From: Aquipseudomonas alcaligenes_A
Lineage (GTDB): Bacteria; Pseudomonadota; Gammaproteobacteria; Pseudomonadales; Pseudomonadaceae
Direction: 5' to 3' (one strand)
DNA length: 64,000 nt
Assembly (NCBI GenBank): GCA_048595745.1
Contig: CP184361.1
The notes beneath the pieces are model-generated. The model was not told where the DNA came from. It saw nothing but the letters and a program-made list of their open reading frames with translations, and made no database searches. Below are positions 42,790 through 51,582 of the stretch, piece after piece. Every line of letters starts with the position of its first letter. Positions within the stretch are counted from its first letter, which is position 1. The position numbers were made by a program, and so were the translations under genes.

Positions 42790-44505
42790 TCAGCGTGGGA
42801 TGCGGGTGGAGAGGAACGGCAGCAGTTCGGCCGCCGGGATTTGCTGGCTCTCGCTGTCGCGACGGCTCTTGTACTCGAGGTTGCCCTCGGCCAGGCCGCG
42901 CTCGCTGACCACGATACGGTGCGGGATGCCGATCAGTTCCATGTCGGCGAACTTCACGCCGGGGCTGGTTTTCTTGTCGCGGTCGTCCAGCAGCACCTCG
43001 TAGCCGGCGGCGGTCAGCTCGGCATAGAGCTTGTCGGTCGCCTCGCGCACGGCTTCGTTCTCGTACTTCATCGGCACGATGGCGATCTGGAAGGGCGCCA
43101 GGGCGTCGGTCCAGAGGATGCCGCGCTCATCGTAGTTCTGCTCGATGGCGGCAGCGACCACGCGCGATACGCCGATGCCGTAGCAGCCCATGATCAGGGT
43201 GACCGGCTTGCCATTCTCGCCCAGTACCTTGCAGCCCATGGCCTCACTGTACTTGGTGCCCAGCTGGAAGATGTGCCCGACCTCGATGCCGCGCTTGATC
43301 ACCAGGGTGCCCTGGCCATCCGGGCTGGGATCGCCTGCGACGACGTTGCGCAGGTCGGCAACCGCCGGCAGCGGCAGGTCGCGTTCCCAGTTGAGGCCGA
43401 AGTAGTGCTTGCCGTCGATGTTGGCGCCAGCGCCGAAGTCGCTCATCAGCGCCACGCTGCGATCGACGATACAGGCGATCGGCAGGTTCAGTGGGCCCAG
43501 GGAGCCGGGGCCGGCACTGATGGCGGCGCGAATCTCTGCTTCAGAGGCGAACACCAGCGGGCTGGCGACCAGCTCATGGTTGGCAGCCTTGATTTCGTTC
43601 AGCTCGTGGTCGCCACGGATGATCAGGGCGATCAGCTTGCCTTCCTCGGCTGCGTGGACCACCAGGGTCTTGACGGTTTTCTCGATGGCCAGGCCGAACT
43701 GTTCGACCAGATCAGCGATGGTCTTGGCGTTCGGCGTGTCGACCAGGCGCAGTTCCTCGGTGGCGGCGCCGCGCTCTTTCTCGCGCGGGATGGCCTCGGC
43801 CTTCTCGATGTTGGCTGCATAGTCCGAGGTGTCGCTGAAGGCGATATCGTCTTCGCCGGACTCGGCCAGCACATGGAATTCGTGGGAGCCAGTGCCGCCG
43901 ATAGAGCCGGTATCGGCCTGCACCGGACGGAAGTTCAGGCCCAGGCGGGTGAACACGTTGCAGTAGGCCTGATGCATGCGGTCATAGGTTTCCTGCAGCG
44001 AGGCCTGGTCCAGATGGAAGGAATAGGCATCCTTCATCAGGAATTCACGGCCGCGCATCAGGCCGAAGCGCGGACGGATTTCGTCGCGGAACTTGGTCTG
44101 GATCTGGTACAGGTTGATCGGCAGCTGCTTGTAGCTGTTCAGCTCGTTGCGCGCCAGATCGGTGATGACTTCCTCATGGGTCGGGCCGACGCAGAACTCG
44201 CGATCATGGCGGTCCTTGATGCGCAACAGCTCCGGGCCGTACTGCTCCCAGCGCCCTGATTCCTGCCACAGCTCGGCCGGTTGGATGGCCGGCATCAGAA
44301 CTTCCAGTGCGCCGGCAGCGTTCATTTCCTCGCGCACGATGGCTTCGGCCTTGCGCAGTACGCGCAGACCCATTGGCAGCCAGGTGTACAGACCGGAGGC
44401 CAGCTTGCGGGTCATGCCGGCACGCAGCATCAGTTGATGGCTGATCACTACGGCGTCGGAGGGGGTTTCCTTGAGGGTCGAGAGCAGGTACTGACTGGTA
44501 CGCAT
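42790..44505 (-). CDS. proS: Prolyl-tRNA synthetase
   Basis: Charges tRNA-Pro. The product is 571 residues, bacterial type with an editing (INS) domain. Class II motif 1 near ASGLYTWLPMGLRVLRKAEA (~37-56), motif 2 FRDEIRPRFGLMRGREFLMKD (~137-157), INS domain ~225-400, motif 3 GCYGIGVSRVVAAAIEQ (~442-458), anticodon-binding domain to the end. Complete. Confidence 0.97.
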   Translation of the reverse strand: MRTSQYLLSTLKETPSDAVVISHQLMLRAGMTRKLASGLYTWLPMGLRVLRKAEAIVREEMNAAGALEVLMPAIQPAELWQESGRWEQYGPELLRIKDRHDREFCVGPTHEEVITDLARNELNSYKQLPINLYQIQTKFRDEIRPRFGLMRGREFLMKDAYSFHLDQASLQETYDRMHQAYCNVFTRLGLNFRPVQADTGSIGGTGSHEFHVLAESGEDDIAFSDTSDYAANIEKAEAIPREKERGAATEELRLVDTPNAKTIADLVEQFGLAIEKTVKTLVVHAAEEGKLIALIIRGDHELNEIKAANHELVASPLVFASEAEIRAAISAGPGSLGPLNLPIACIVDRSVALMSDFGAGANIDGKHYFGLNWERDLPLPAVADLRNVVAGDPSPDGQGTLVIKRGIEVGHIFQLGTKYSEAMGCKVLGENGKPVTLIMGCYGIGVSRVVAAAIEQNYDERGILWTDALAPFQIAIVPMKYENEAVREATDKLYAELTAAGYEVLLDDRDKKTSPGVKFADMELIGIPHRIVVSERGLAEGNLEYKSRRDSESQQIPAAELLPFLSTRIPR

Positions 44506-44597
44506 GTTTGGCCGTTATGTCGGTTGCGAGGGCAAATAATGACTCGGCATTGTACGGTGCCAGCCAGGTGGCGTACAGGACAGAGCGGGAGTTGAAC

Positions 44598-45014
44598 ATG
44601 GCGGAACTGACCGCTGACCAGGTGCAGGCGCTGATTCGTGCGGGTGTGCCGATGGCGGAAGATATCGACCTGCGTATCGAGCGTCTCAATGGCGATCTGG
44701 CGGTTGCGCGAGTGCCGTTTCACGGCAAGCTGGTGCGGCCGGGCGGGACCTTGTCGGGGCCGACCATCATGGCGCTGGCCGATGCGGCCATGTATGCGGT
44801 GGTGTTGGGGAGACTGGGGCGCGTGGAGATGGCGGTGACGGCCAATCTCAATATCAACTTCCTGGCCAGGCCCAAGCCGGTCGACCTGATTGCCGAGGCG
44901 CGCATCCTGCGTCTGTCGAAGCGCCAGGCGGTGTGCGAGGTGCAGCTTTATTCGCAGGGTGAAGAGGGAGAGTTGGTGGCGCATGTCACCGGGACCTATG
45001 CCTTGCCGCTTTGA
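44598..45014 (+). CDS. PaaI-type hotdog thioesterase
   Basis: The product is 138 residues from ATG 44598 (the upstream in-frame start lies in the proS promoter region). Hotdog fold with HGKLVRPGGTLSGPTIMALADAAMYAVVLG, the central-helix motif with Asp as catalytic residue, and MAVTANLNINFLARPKPVDL. Likely acyl-CoA thioesterase, substrate unknown. It diverges from proS and ends at a strong terminator. Confidence 0.9.
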   Translation: MAELTADQVQALIRAGVPMAEDIDLRIERLNGDLAVARVPFHGKLVRPGGTLSGPTIMALADAAMYAVVLGRLGRVEMAVTANLNINFLARPKPVDLIAEARILRLSKRQAVCEVQLYSQGEEGELVAHVTGTYALPL

Positions 45015-45029
45015 GTGGCTCGTCCCGAT

Positions 45030-45062
45030 AAAAAAGAACCCGGCCTAGGCCGGGTTCTTTTT
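45030..45062. terminator. Bidirectional terminator between thioesterase and oprD
   Basis: Perfect hairpin AAAAAGAACCCGGCC-TA-GGCCGGGTTCTTTTT lies between convergent genes. Confidence 0.95.
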
Positions 45063-45087
45063 GCACTGATTGCAGTATCGCTAGGAC

Positions 45088-46368
45088 TTACAGCACGTCC
45101 AGCGGGTACTCAACGATCAGGCGGGTATCGTTCAGGTCAGCGCTGTAGTCAGCGTTGTAGGCATCGTTAGCACGCCAGATGGCGTGACGCAGACGGAAGG
45201 ACAGATCCTTCGCGGCGCCTTCCTGGATAACGTACTTGGTTTCGAAGTTCCACTCGTGCTCTTTGCCTTCTTCGCCAGAGCTGGTGGTGATGTCGTCACC
45301 GGTGATGTAGCGGGTCATGAAGCTCAGGCCCGGTACGCCGTAGGTGGCCATATCCAGGTCGTAGCGAGCTTGCCAGGACTTCTCGTCTTGGGCGTCGAAG
45401 TCGGAGAACTGAACGGAGTTGTTCAGCCAGACGGTGCCGCCACCGTCCACTACGCCGTAGGAGTAGCGGGTGTCACCGGAAGAGCGCTGGTAGGCAACGG
45501 TGAACTTGTGAGCGCCGATAGCGTATGCAGTTGCCAGGCTCCAGATCTTGTTGTCGATCTCGCCGGCCAGGGCATCGCCGTCATCAGTGGTGCGGTAGCC
45601 ATTGAGGTCGAAGTTCAGCGACTGCTCATCGGCCAGCGGCAAGGTGTAGTTCAGGTTGAGGTACGTCTTCTTGTGATAGTCCTCGAAATTAGCGTGGTGG
45701 ATAGCACCGCTAAAGTTCTCGGTGAAGGCGTAGCTGGCGCCGACGATGTCACCCTCGGTGACTTCGAAGGTGTCGCGGTCGGTCGAGGTCTGGCTGCTCA
45801 GTGCGGTGAAGCGACCGGCGCTCAGTTCCAGGCCTTCGATCTCGTTGCTGACCAGGTAGGTACCGGTGGCGACTTCCGGCAGGATGCGGCTGTCGTCGGT
45901 GGAGAAGACCGGGCTAGCAACAAACTGATTGCCGTATTTCAGGACGGTATCGGAAATACGGAACTTGATGGCGCCACCGACTTCGGTCTGGGTGTCGTCG
46001 CCACGACCATCGCTGGTCTGGTCGAACTGGCCAGTGCCGTAACGGCCGCGGCCGCTATCGATCTTGATGCTGGAGAGGGAGTGAGCATCAACGCCGACAC
46101 CTACGGTGCCCTGAGTGAAGCCGGATTCGAACAGCAGGCGGATGCCCAGGCCGGTTTCTTCGCGATAGCCAGCCGGATTGGCCGAGCTGCTGGCGCCGTT
46201 GCTTGCGCCATTGCGGAAATCGCGGTTCATGTAGAGGGCGCGGTTGAAGATGTCGAAGCTGCTGTCTTCAACGAAGCCCTTGGATTCGGACTGCGCGCTG
46301 GCGAAAGCCAGCTGGGTGGTACCGGCGGTCACGGCCAGAGCCAGTGCGCTCCACTTCATCACTTGCAT
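45088..46368 (-). CDS. oprD: OprD-family outer-membrane porin
   Basis: 18-stranded substrate-specific channel for basic amino acids, small peptides or carboxylates. The product is 426 residues. The signal peptide is at 1-24 (MKWSALALAVTAGTTQLAFA-S). The mature start ESKGFVEDSSFDIFNRALYM and LLFESGFTQGTVGVGVDAHS are family signatures; the basic ladder residues and constriction loop follow; the C-terminus is ...RLIVEYPLDVL. The position after proS and the thioesterase matches oprD (OccD1) of P. aeruginosa, but paralogues are many, so substrate assignment is open. Confidence 0.88.
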   Translation of the reverse strand: MQVMKWSALALAVTAGTTQLAFASAQSESKGFVEDSSFDIFNRALYMNRDFRNGASNGASSSANPAGYREETGLGIRLLFESGFTQGTVGVGVDAHSLSSIKIDSGRGRYGTGQFDQTSDGRGDDTQTEVGGAIKFRISDTVLKYGNQFVASPVFSTDDSRILPEVATGTYLVSNEIEGLELSAGRFTALSSQTSTDRDTFEVTEGDIVGASYAFTENFSGAIHHANFEDYHKKTYLNLNYTLPLADEQSLNFDLNGYRTTDDGDALAGEIDNKIWSLATAYAIGAHKFTVAYQRSSGDTRYSYGVVDGGGTVWLNNSVQFSDFDAQDEKSWQARYDLDMATYGVPGLSFMTRYITGDDITTSSGEEGKEHEWNFETKYVIQEGAAKDLSFRLRHAIWRANDAYNADYSADLNDTRLIVEYPLDVL

Positions 46369-47021
46369 TGTGAATGCTCCTTTGGTTTAGAAGAGTTGTG
46401 CTGCCCAAGGTCTTGTTTTTAGGCGGCTCTTTCTTTTTGTGTCGGCGCTAACTTATAGCACGGAGACTCAAGTTGGCGACAGCTATCATCGATTCGCTAC
46501 GGTTTATTTACGTGTGCGTCGCATTTTTGCACGTCAGGTGTCGCGAATCTGTAGTTTTGCCGCCGACGTTCCACCTGTCGGGTGTTCCGAAAAGCCTGCA
46601 AATCCAACTGGTTAGAGGGCTGCAGGGTGTTTCTCGACACGCCGACTCCGACGGTGTATTGGTTCAAGCAAGTTCCATGCACAAAACTCGATTTCAAGAC
46701 TGATTGATCACTTGGTCATCGTTGGGGGCCTTGCAAGAGCGCTCTCTGCGCTGCGGCTTGGAGGCCAGATGCGAACGCCGGTTGAGCGCCATTGGAGGTC
46801 GTGCATCTGCTGGCGTTACCTGAGTAGGTAAAATCTACTCGCCGGTAACGTTATTGTCTGAGACGGCGTTCGATTTGTGGGCGCTATGGTCATCGGGGTG
46901 CTCGATTCTGGGGCATTTGTTGCGTGGGGCCCTGTTGCGCCCGTCGGGGGTGTCTGAAAGGGGGTGAATTGTGCAGGGGGCGCCCTTATCCTGCGCAGCT
47001 TGCCGATATAGAGGGGGAAGC
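46369..47021. other. Intergenic region without a convincing gene (about 650 bp)
   Basis: The part next to oprD (46369-46470) probably holds its promoter. The rest has no reading frame with a good start and Pseudomonas-like codon use; short open frames at 46473-46703 and 46497-46697 overlap on opposite strands and look random. An inverted repeat lies at 46815-46849. A small RNA here cannot be excluded. Confidence 0.7.
46815..46849. repeat. Nested inverted repeat in intergenic region
   Basis: GTTACC-T-GAGTAG-GTAAAAT-CTACTC-GCC-GGTAAC forms two stacked perfect 6-bp stems separated by a small asymmetric bulge. No T run follows, so it is not a standard terminator. It could be an operator or part of an RNA structure. 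Confidence 0.7.
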
Positions 47022-47450
47022 ATGATGTTCAGTCTTGATAGTCGTTTACAGCAGGACACTCTGGTCGTTGGGGATTTTCCCCTGTGCCGGCTGCTGTTGA
47101 TGAATGATGCGAACTATCCCTGGTTCATCTTGGTGCCGCGCCGGGAGGCGGTCAGTGAGCTCTTCCAGCTGGATGCTGTCGATCAGCAGGCTCTCTGGGG
47201 TGAGACCACGCGTCTGGCGGAGGTGCTCAAGGACGCTTTCTCTGCCGACAAAATGAATGTGGCCACGCTGGGTAATGTCGTCAGTCAGCTGCATATGCAT
47301 GTCATCGTGCGTCGTCGTGAGGATCCCGCCTGGCCGGCCCCGGTATGGGGGCGTCTCCCTGCGCGGGCCTATACAGATGCAGAGATCGCTTTGGTGCGTG
47401 AGCGTCTGCGCCTTGTGTTGACTGCCGATTTCCACTTCATCGAGGGTTAG
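47022..47450 (+). CDS. HIT-family protein (nucleotide hydrolase/transferase)
   Basis: The product is 142 residues. GAGGGGGAAG precedes two adjacent ATGs at 47022 and 47025; either could be used. The HIT motif is SQLHMHVIVRRREDPAWP (HxHxHxx-like, ~95-112), with the N-terminal strand region FPLCRLLLMNDANYPWFILVPRR. It probably hydrolyses nucleoside phosphoramidates or dinucleotides; substrate unknown. slyX begins three bases after its stop. Confidence 0.9.
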   Translation: MMFSLDSRLQQDTLVVGDFPLCRLLLMNDANYPWFILVPRREAVSELFQLDAVDQQALWGETTRLAEVLKDAFSADKMNVATLGNVVSQLHMHVIVRRREDPAWPAPVWGRLPARAYTDAEIALVRERLRLVLTADFHFIEG

Positions 47451-47453
47451 GCT

Positions 47454-47660
47454 ATGGATCTACAATCCAGAGTGGTCGAGCTGGAGAGTCGGTTGGCTTT
47501 TCAGGACGATACCATCGCGACCCTTAATGACGTGGTGGTGGAGCAGCAAAAGGTCATCGAGCGTCTGCAGTTGCAGATTGCCGTGCTGGCGCGTCGTCAG
47601 GAGGAAATGGCGGGACAGTTCGGCATCGCCGAAGATGAGGCACCGCCGCCACATTATTAA
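47454..47660 (+). CDS. slyX: SlyX family coiled-coil protein
   Basis: The product is 68 residues. An N-terminal heptad-rich coiled coil (LQSRVVELESRLAFQDDTIA, TLNDVVVEQQKVIERLQLQI) ends with PPPHY, the family's C-terminal signature. Function is unknown; the name comes from proximity to slyD in E. coli. Confidence 0.93.
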   Translation: MDLQSRVVELESRLAFQDDTIATLNDVVVEQQKVIERLQLQIAVLARRQEEMAGQFGIAEDEAPPPHY

Positions 47661-47666
47661 AGGCAG

Positions 47667-47695
47667 AAAAAAGCCCGCGTTAAGCGGGCTTTTTG
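47667..47695 (+). terminator. Terminator after slyX, possibly bidirectional
   Basis: Hairpin AAAAAAGCCCGC-GTTAA-GCGGGCTTTTTG. It also faces the convergent cold-shock-domain gene. Confidence 0.93.
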
Positions 47696-47705
47696 CTTTG
47701 CAGCT

Positions 47706-48317
47706 TCAGCGGTAGCCGGGCAGGGCAATGATCACGTCTTCTGCCTGCAGGCCCTTGTCGCGTTGCATCACCGAGAACTCGACGCGCTGGCCTTCGACCA
47801 GGACGCGGTGGCCCTCGCCGCGAATCGCCCGGAAGTGCACGAAGATGTCGTCGCCGCTGTCGCGGGAGATAAAACCGAAGCCCTTGGAGGTGTTGAACCA
47901 TTTCACCGTGCCGGTTTCGCGATTCTCGTCGCTGATCTGGCTCTGCGCGGGGCTGGTCCGGGCGCTGGTGCCGCCAAACCTGATCGCCAGGTGCAGTGCG
48001 CAGGCAATGGCTAGCACGGCCAGGCTCAACCAGATGGCGGGCTGCTCGCCGATCTGTGGCAGCGGTGCGAGCAGGATGAGTGCCTGCAGCACGCTGGCGA
48101 AGACCAGTAGCGCACTGACCAGTGCCTGCAACTGATTGCGCAGACCCTGTTGGCGGCCGGATACGACGGGGGCGACGAGCAGGTTGATCAGGCCGAACAT
48201 GGCCAGGTGCAGCGCATCGGGGTGTTGCAGGAAGCCTGGAGTCTGGCTCTGTAGGCTGGGTGCGAACGACAGCAGCAGTGCGCCGCCGCCTGTGATCAGG
48301 TGAACGATCTTTAACAT
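47706..48317 (-). CDS. Membrane protein with C-terminal cold-shock domain
   Basis: The product is 203 residues from ATG 48317; a GTG at 48332 would add five residues. Three or four membrane segments in the first ~115 residues (LKIVHLITGGGALLLSFAPS, LHLAMFGLINLLVAPVV, LVSALLVFASVLQALILLAP, AIWLSLAVLAIACALHLAIR). A cold-shock domain follows at ~135-203 with the RNA-binding motifs TGTVKWFNTSKGFGFI and DIFVHFRAI. The fusion places an OB-fold RNA-binding domain at the inner membrane, facing the cytoplasm by inference. Known in Pseudomonas at this locus. Confidence 0.9.
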   Translation of the reverse strand: MLKIVHLITGGGALLLSFAPSLQSQTPGFLQHPDALHLAMFGLINLLVAPVVSGRQQGLRNQLQALVSALLVFASVLQALILLAPLPQIGEQPAIWLSLAVLAIACALHLAIRFGGTSARTSPAQSQISDENRETGTVKWFNTSKGFGFISRDSGDDIFVHFRAIRGEGHRVLVEGQRVEFSVMQRDKGLQAEDVIIALPGYR

Positions 48318-48457
48318 ATCCAGAGAACTCACTTATCGAGGGTGGTCAATCAGAGAGCGGTGCTGTTCGACTCGATGGATTGGCCGAACATGACCCGCCT
48401 ATGCCGCAACATGACGGCACGGCACCTATTTAACCGCAAAGGAGATATCCGCTCAAA

Positions 48458-49525
48458 TCAAGCGCTTAGAGCGGCTTCTGGTTTGGAGGGGTGGACCTGA
48501 TTACGACCGTTGCGCTTGGCTTGGTAGAGGGCGTCGTCGGCTCGGGTGACGAGGCTGTCGAAAGTATCGCCCGGCTCGGCCATGGTGAGGCCAAAGGAGG
48601 CGGTGATGGTATCCAGTACCTTGTCAGTGCTGCGTACTTTCACGCGCAGGGCCTGGATCTTCTGGCGCAGTTGCTCGGCGAAGCTGTTGGCGGTGCTGAT
48701 GTCCGGGCAGTCTCGCAGGATGACGCAGAACTCTTCACCGCCATAGCGTGCGGCGATGCCTCGTGCCGGCAGCAGGTCGCGCAGCAGTTGGCCGACATGC
48801 TGCAGCACGCGATCGCCCAGCGGGTGTCCGTACTGATCGTTGAACTGCTTGAAGTGGTCGATATCCAGCATGACCAGGGCGAGACCAGTGGTGTCGCCCG
48901 CCAGTGCCTGCTCCAGCAGGCGGGTGAACGCGTGGCGGTTGAATACGTGAGTCAGGCTGTCCAGCGTGGCAGCGGCTTGGGCGCGCTCGAGTTGAGTGCG
49001 CAGGTTCTGAATTTCGGCCTGGGCTGCCCGCAAGCGATAAAGAAAGCGCTCCTGCTGATCCTGCATCTGCAGGGTGCTTTGCTGGAGTTCGTTGAGGACA
49101 TTTGGCAGGTCGTCAACGATGGGCTCCTGCAGGGCGGCCAGGCCATGAGACAGGCTGGCCTGATAGTGCTGGCTACCCGTCACGCTGCGCTGTACATCGC
49201 CTTCGATATCGTCGACCAGTTCGATGACCTGCTGCTGGCCGGCGCGCGCCTCTTCCAGCTCGCCACGAATGATGAAGTCACGGAATAGTTTGGTGGCAGT
49301 CTCTGGCGGGAAGCTGGAGAAGTCCTTGACGGTCTTGTCGAGGCGGCGGTTCAGTTCGGGCTCGGAGCCTTTGCAGTAGCTGTACCACAGTGCGTAGTGG
49401 ATCGGGTTTGGGGGGATGTCGTGGCGCACCATGTGCGGCACCGCTTGCTTGAGCAGATCCGCAGCCTCACGGGTCTCTTCGGGAAAGAGCTCTAGCAGGG
49501 AGGGTGCTTTGGTCGGCTGGCTCAT
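48458..49525 (-). CDS. GGDEF diguanylate cyclase
   Basis: The product is 355 residues from ATG 49525. The N-terminal ~170 residues are helical, probably sensory and coiled-coil (LNELQQSTLQMQDQQERFLY), with no membrane segment. The GGDEF domain (~180-345) has the active-site signature RYGGEEFCVIL and HVFNRHAFTRLLEQAL and VMLDIDHFKQFNDQYGH. The usual RxxD inhibitory site five residues before GGEEF is not seen. Probably makes c-di-GMP in the cytoplasm without product inhibition. Confidence 0.92.
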   Translation of the reverse strand: MSQPTKAPSLLELFPEETREAADLLKQAVPHMVRHDIPPNPIHYALWYSYCKGSEPELNRRLDKTVKDFSSFPPETATKLFRDFIIRGELEEARAGQQQVIELVDDIEGDVQRSVTGSQHYQASLSHGLAALQEPIVDDLPNVLNELQQSTLQMQDQQERFLYRLRAAQAEIQNLRTQLERAQAAATLDSLTHVFNRHAFTRLLEQALAGDTTGLALVMLDIDHFKQFNDQYGHPLGDRVLQHVGQLLRDLLPARGIAARYGGEEFCVILRDCPDISTANSFAEQLRQKIQALRVKVRSTDKVLDTITASFGLTMAEPGDTFDSLVTRADDALYQAKRNGRNQVHPSKPEAALSA

Positions 49526-49591
49526 GCAATTCACTGAGGTAAAAAGGGGTAATACGCAAAGGATAGAGTAGTCGTGTGCCTCTCGCCTAGC

Positions 49592-49618
49592 AAAAGGCCC
49601 GGTCTAGCCGGGCCCTTT
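49592..49618 (-). terminator. Terminator after dps
   Basis: Hairpin AAAAGGCCCGG-TCTA-GCCGGGCCCTTT-like lies 17 bases past the dps stop, with TTTTG on the minus strand. Confidence 0.85.
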
Positions 49619-49634
49619 GGAGGCGCGGGGATGG

Positions 49635-50105
49635 TCAGGCGGCGAGCAGGCTGCGCAGCATCCAGGCGGTTTTTTCGTGTACCTGCATGCGCTGGGTGAG
49701 CAGGTCGGCGGTCGGTTCGTCGCTGACCTTGTCCAGCAGCGGGAAGATGCCCCGCGCAGTGCGCACCACGGCTTCCTGGCCTTGCACCAGCAGCTTGATC
49801 ATGTCCTGCGCGTTCGGCACGCCTTCTTCTTCCTTGATTGAAGACAGGCGGGCGTAGGCGGCGTAGGTGCCCGGCGCAGGGAAGCCCAGGGCGCGAATGC
49901 GCTCGGCGATGGCGTCCACGGCCAGGGCCAGTTCGGTGTACTGCGCCTCGAACATCAGGTGCAGGGTGTTGAACATCGGGCCGGTGACGTTCCAGTGGAA
50001 GTTGTGGGTCTTCAGGTACAGGGTGTAGGTGTCCGCGAGCAGGCGGGACAGGCCTTCGGCGATGGCGGCGCGATCCTGTTCGGCGATGCCGATATTGATT
50101 TCCAT
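49635..50105 (-). CDS. dps: DNA starvation/stationary-phase protection protein Dps
   Basis: Dodecameric mini-ferritin that stores iron and shields DNA from peroxide. The product is 156 residues. Ferroxidase ligands: THNFHWNVTGPMFNTLHLMF (His, Asp/Glu ~35-55) and EAQYTELALAVDAIAERI. The short N-terminus lacks a Lys-rich DNA-binding tail, so it may bind DNA weakly. Confidence 0.94.
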   Translation of the reverse strand: MEINIGIAEQDRAAIAEGLSRLLADTYTLYLKTHNFHWNVTGPMFNTLHLMFEAQYTELALAVDAIAERIRALGFPAPGTYAAYARLSSIKEEEGVPNAQDMIKLLVQGQEAVVRTARGIFPLLDKVSDEPTADLLTQRMQVHEKTAWMLRSLLAA

Positions 50106-50221
50106 GCCTTTTTCTCCTCTCAGATGTTCAGGGCAAAGACTCCCCTTGATGACTGCAGGCTATCACGGCTAGTTCCGTAAACCTCTTGTCTTATATCAAT
50201 CGGTTCGATGCTTGCGGCCTA

Positions 50222-51337
50222 TCACTGTTGGTGTGCCAGCTCGGGGTGTTCCTGCAAGGTGCGGTTGAAGATATCGACCCAGTAGGCACTGAACTGCTGG
50301 CCTGCCAGGTTGTTGATTTCCAGGATGGCACGCAGGCGTGGGCGTTTGCTCAGTGTCTGGTGGGCGCGCTCGTGGGTGCGGGCGTCGAAGGTGTCGACGA
50401 TGTTGAGCAGCAGTGCTCCCGGGTGGATTTCCGCTTCGCGCAGGCCCTTGGGGTAGCCGCTACCGTCGGCGTGTTCCTGGTGTTGCAGGATGATCTCGCT
50501 GGCGCTGGCCCAGGCGGGCATGCGCTTGAGTAATTCGCTGGCCTGGCGTGGGTGTGATTGCATCTGTCGACGTTCCTCTCGGCTCAGTTCGCTGCCCTTG
50601 TGCAGCAGGTCGAGCGGCAGGAAAGCCATGCCAAGATCGTGCAGGCACACGGCGGCGGCCAGCTGTGCGGGTTCCACCGGGCGGCCGGCGGTCTCGTTCA
50701 GTGCCAGGGTGAGTTCGAGCGTGCGCAGGCCGCGGCCTTGCCAGAAGGGCGAGCGGCGCTCGCTGGTGGCCATCAGGTCGGTAAAAAACAGCAGGTCGGC
50801 GTCCAGGGTGATGTCGTGGCGTGCCAGCAGCTGCGGAAGCTGCTCATGATCGATCTCTTTCGGTTGCAGGCGGGTATTGGGGTCCAGATGCTGCAGCAGG
50901 GTGCGACGGATCTCGGTCTGGCGAGTTTCCGGGGCAGTTGCCAGGGCTCGCAGAGCCTGGCACTGGCTGGCGATCTGCTGCGGGTCGGGGGCGTCGGTCA
51001 TGCCCAGGGCGGCGTCGATGAGCTGGCGTAGCTGATCCAGGCTGAGCAGCAGGATGTCGCCGAGCAGGCTGTCGAAACGCAGCGTGCCTTCGCGCAGGCT
51101 GCCCAGAACATCTTCCATGGCCTGGGGTAGCGGTAGCAGGTCGTTCAGCTCCACATAGCCCAGGCTTCCCTTGATCGTGTGCACCAGGCGGAACAGTTCA
51201 CGCAGGCGATCGCCATCCTGTGGATGGCGCTCCAGTTCAATCAGCAACTGCTCGCAGCGTGGCAGCTGTTCCTTGGTATCGAGGCGGAAATCCTCCAGCA
51301 GGTCGCTGGAAATGTCGGCGGGGCGGTGCAGGGCCAT
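50222..51337 (-). CDS. HPt / HD-GYP domain protein (probable c-di-GMP phosphodiesterase)
   Basis: The product is 371 residues. An N-terminal HPt domain has phosphorylatable His53 in LFRLVHTIKGSLGYVEL. The C-terminal HD-GYP domain (~205-355) has AVCLHDLGMAF, SHPRQASELL and LQHQEHADGSGYPKGL. Metal-ligand motifs are mostly kept, but the usual HDIGK lysine is replaced (HDLGM) and HHE reads HQE, so activity may be altered. HPt fused to HD-GYP suggests control by a phosphorelay, possibly from a hybrid kinase elsewhere. It lies between dps and aspS, where I do not recall such a gene in P. aeruginosa. Confidence 0.86.
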   Translation of the reverse strand: MALHRPADISSDLLEDFRLDTKEQLPRCEQLLIELERHPQDGDRLRELFRLVHTIKGSLGYVELNDLLPLPQAMEDVLGSLREGTLRFDSLLGDILLLSLDQLRQLIDAALGMTDAPDPQQIASQCQALRALATAPETRQTEIRRTLLQHLDPNTRLQPKEIDHEQLPQLLARHDITLDADLLFFTDLMATSERRSPFWQGRGLRTLELTLALNETAGRPVEPAQLAAAVCLHDLGMAFLPLDLLHKGSELSREERRQMQSHPRQASELLKRMPAWASASEIILQHQEHADGSGYPKGLREAEIHPGALLLNIVDTFDARTHERAHQTLSKRPRLRAILEINNLAGQQFSAYWVDIFNRTLQEHPELAHQQ

Positions 51338-51414
51338 GGGGGAGTCTCCACGGGGCTAGACCTTCAGTATAGGAAGGCCGCGGGGCGGTGGCTGCGCGGG
51401 TACGATTAACCCTA

Positions 51415-51420
51415 TATAAT
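51415..51420 (+). promoter_or_regulatory. Likely -10 element of the aspS promoter
   Basis: A perfect TATAAT lies in an AT-rich patch upstream of aspS, about 165 bases before its ATG. No clear -35 is seen at 17 bases. The long leader that follows is GC-rich. Confidence 0.45.
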
Positions 51421-51582
51421 CCCGCCCCTTGTCTGCGGATGCGGAAACGCCTCGGTCCCGGCGCTGGGCGCCGTTAGTCGCCTGTTTCGGTGCTTTCCCC
51501 GTCGTTTTGCAGAAAATGCTCGCTGTTGCCCGGTATCGCCGGGCGCGAATTCAAGACTGATCTAGAGAAGCGAACCACGACC

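Noticed and set aside
46473..46703. Short gene in the oprD-HIT gap
   Set aside because: The + strand frame (76 codons) and the overlapping minus frame (66 codons) lack good starts and typical codon use.
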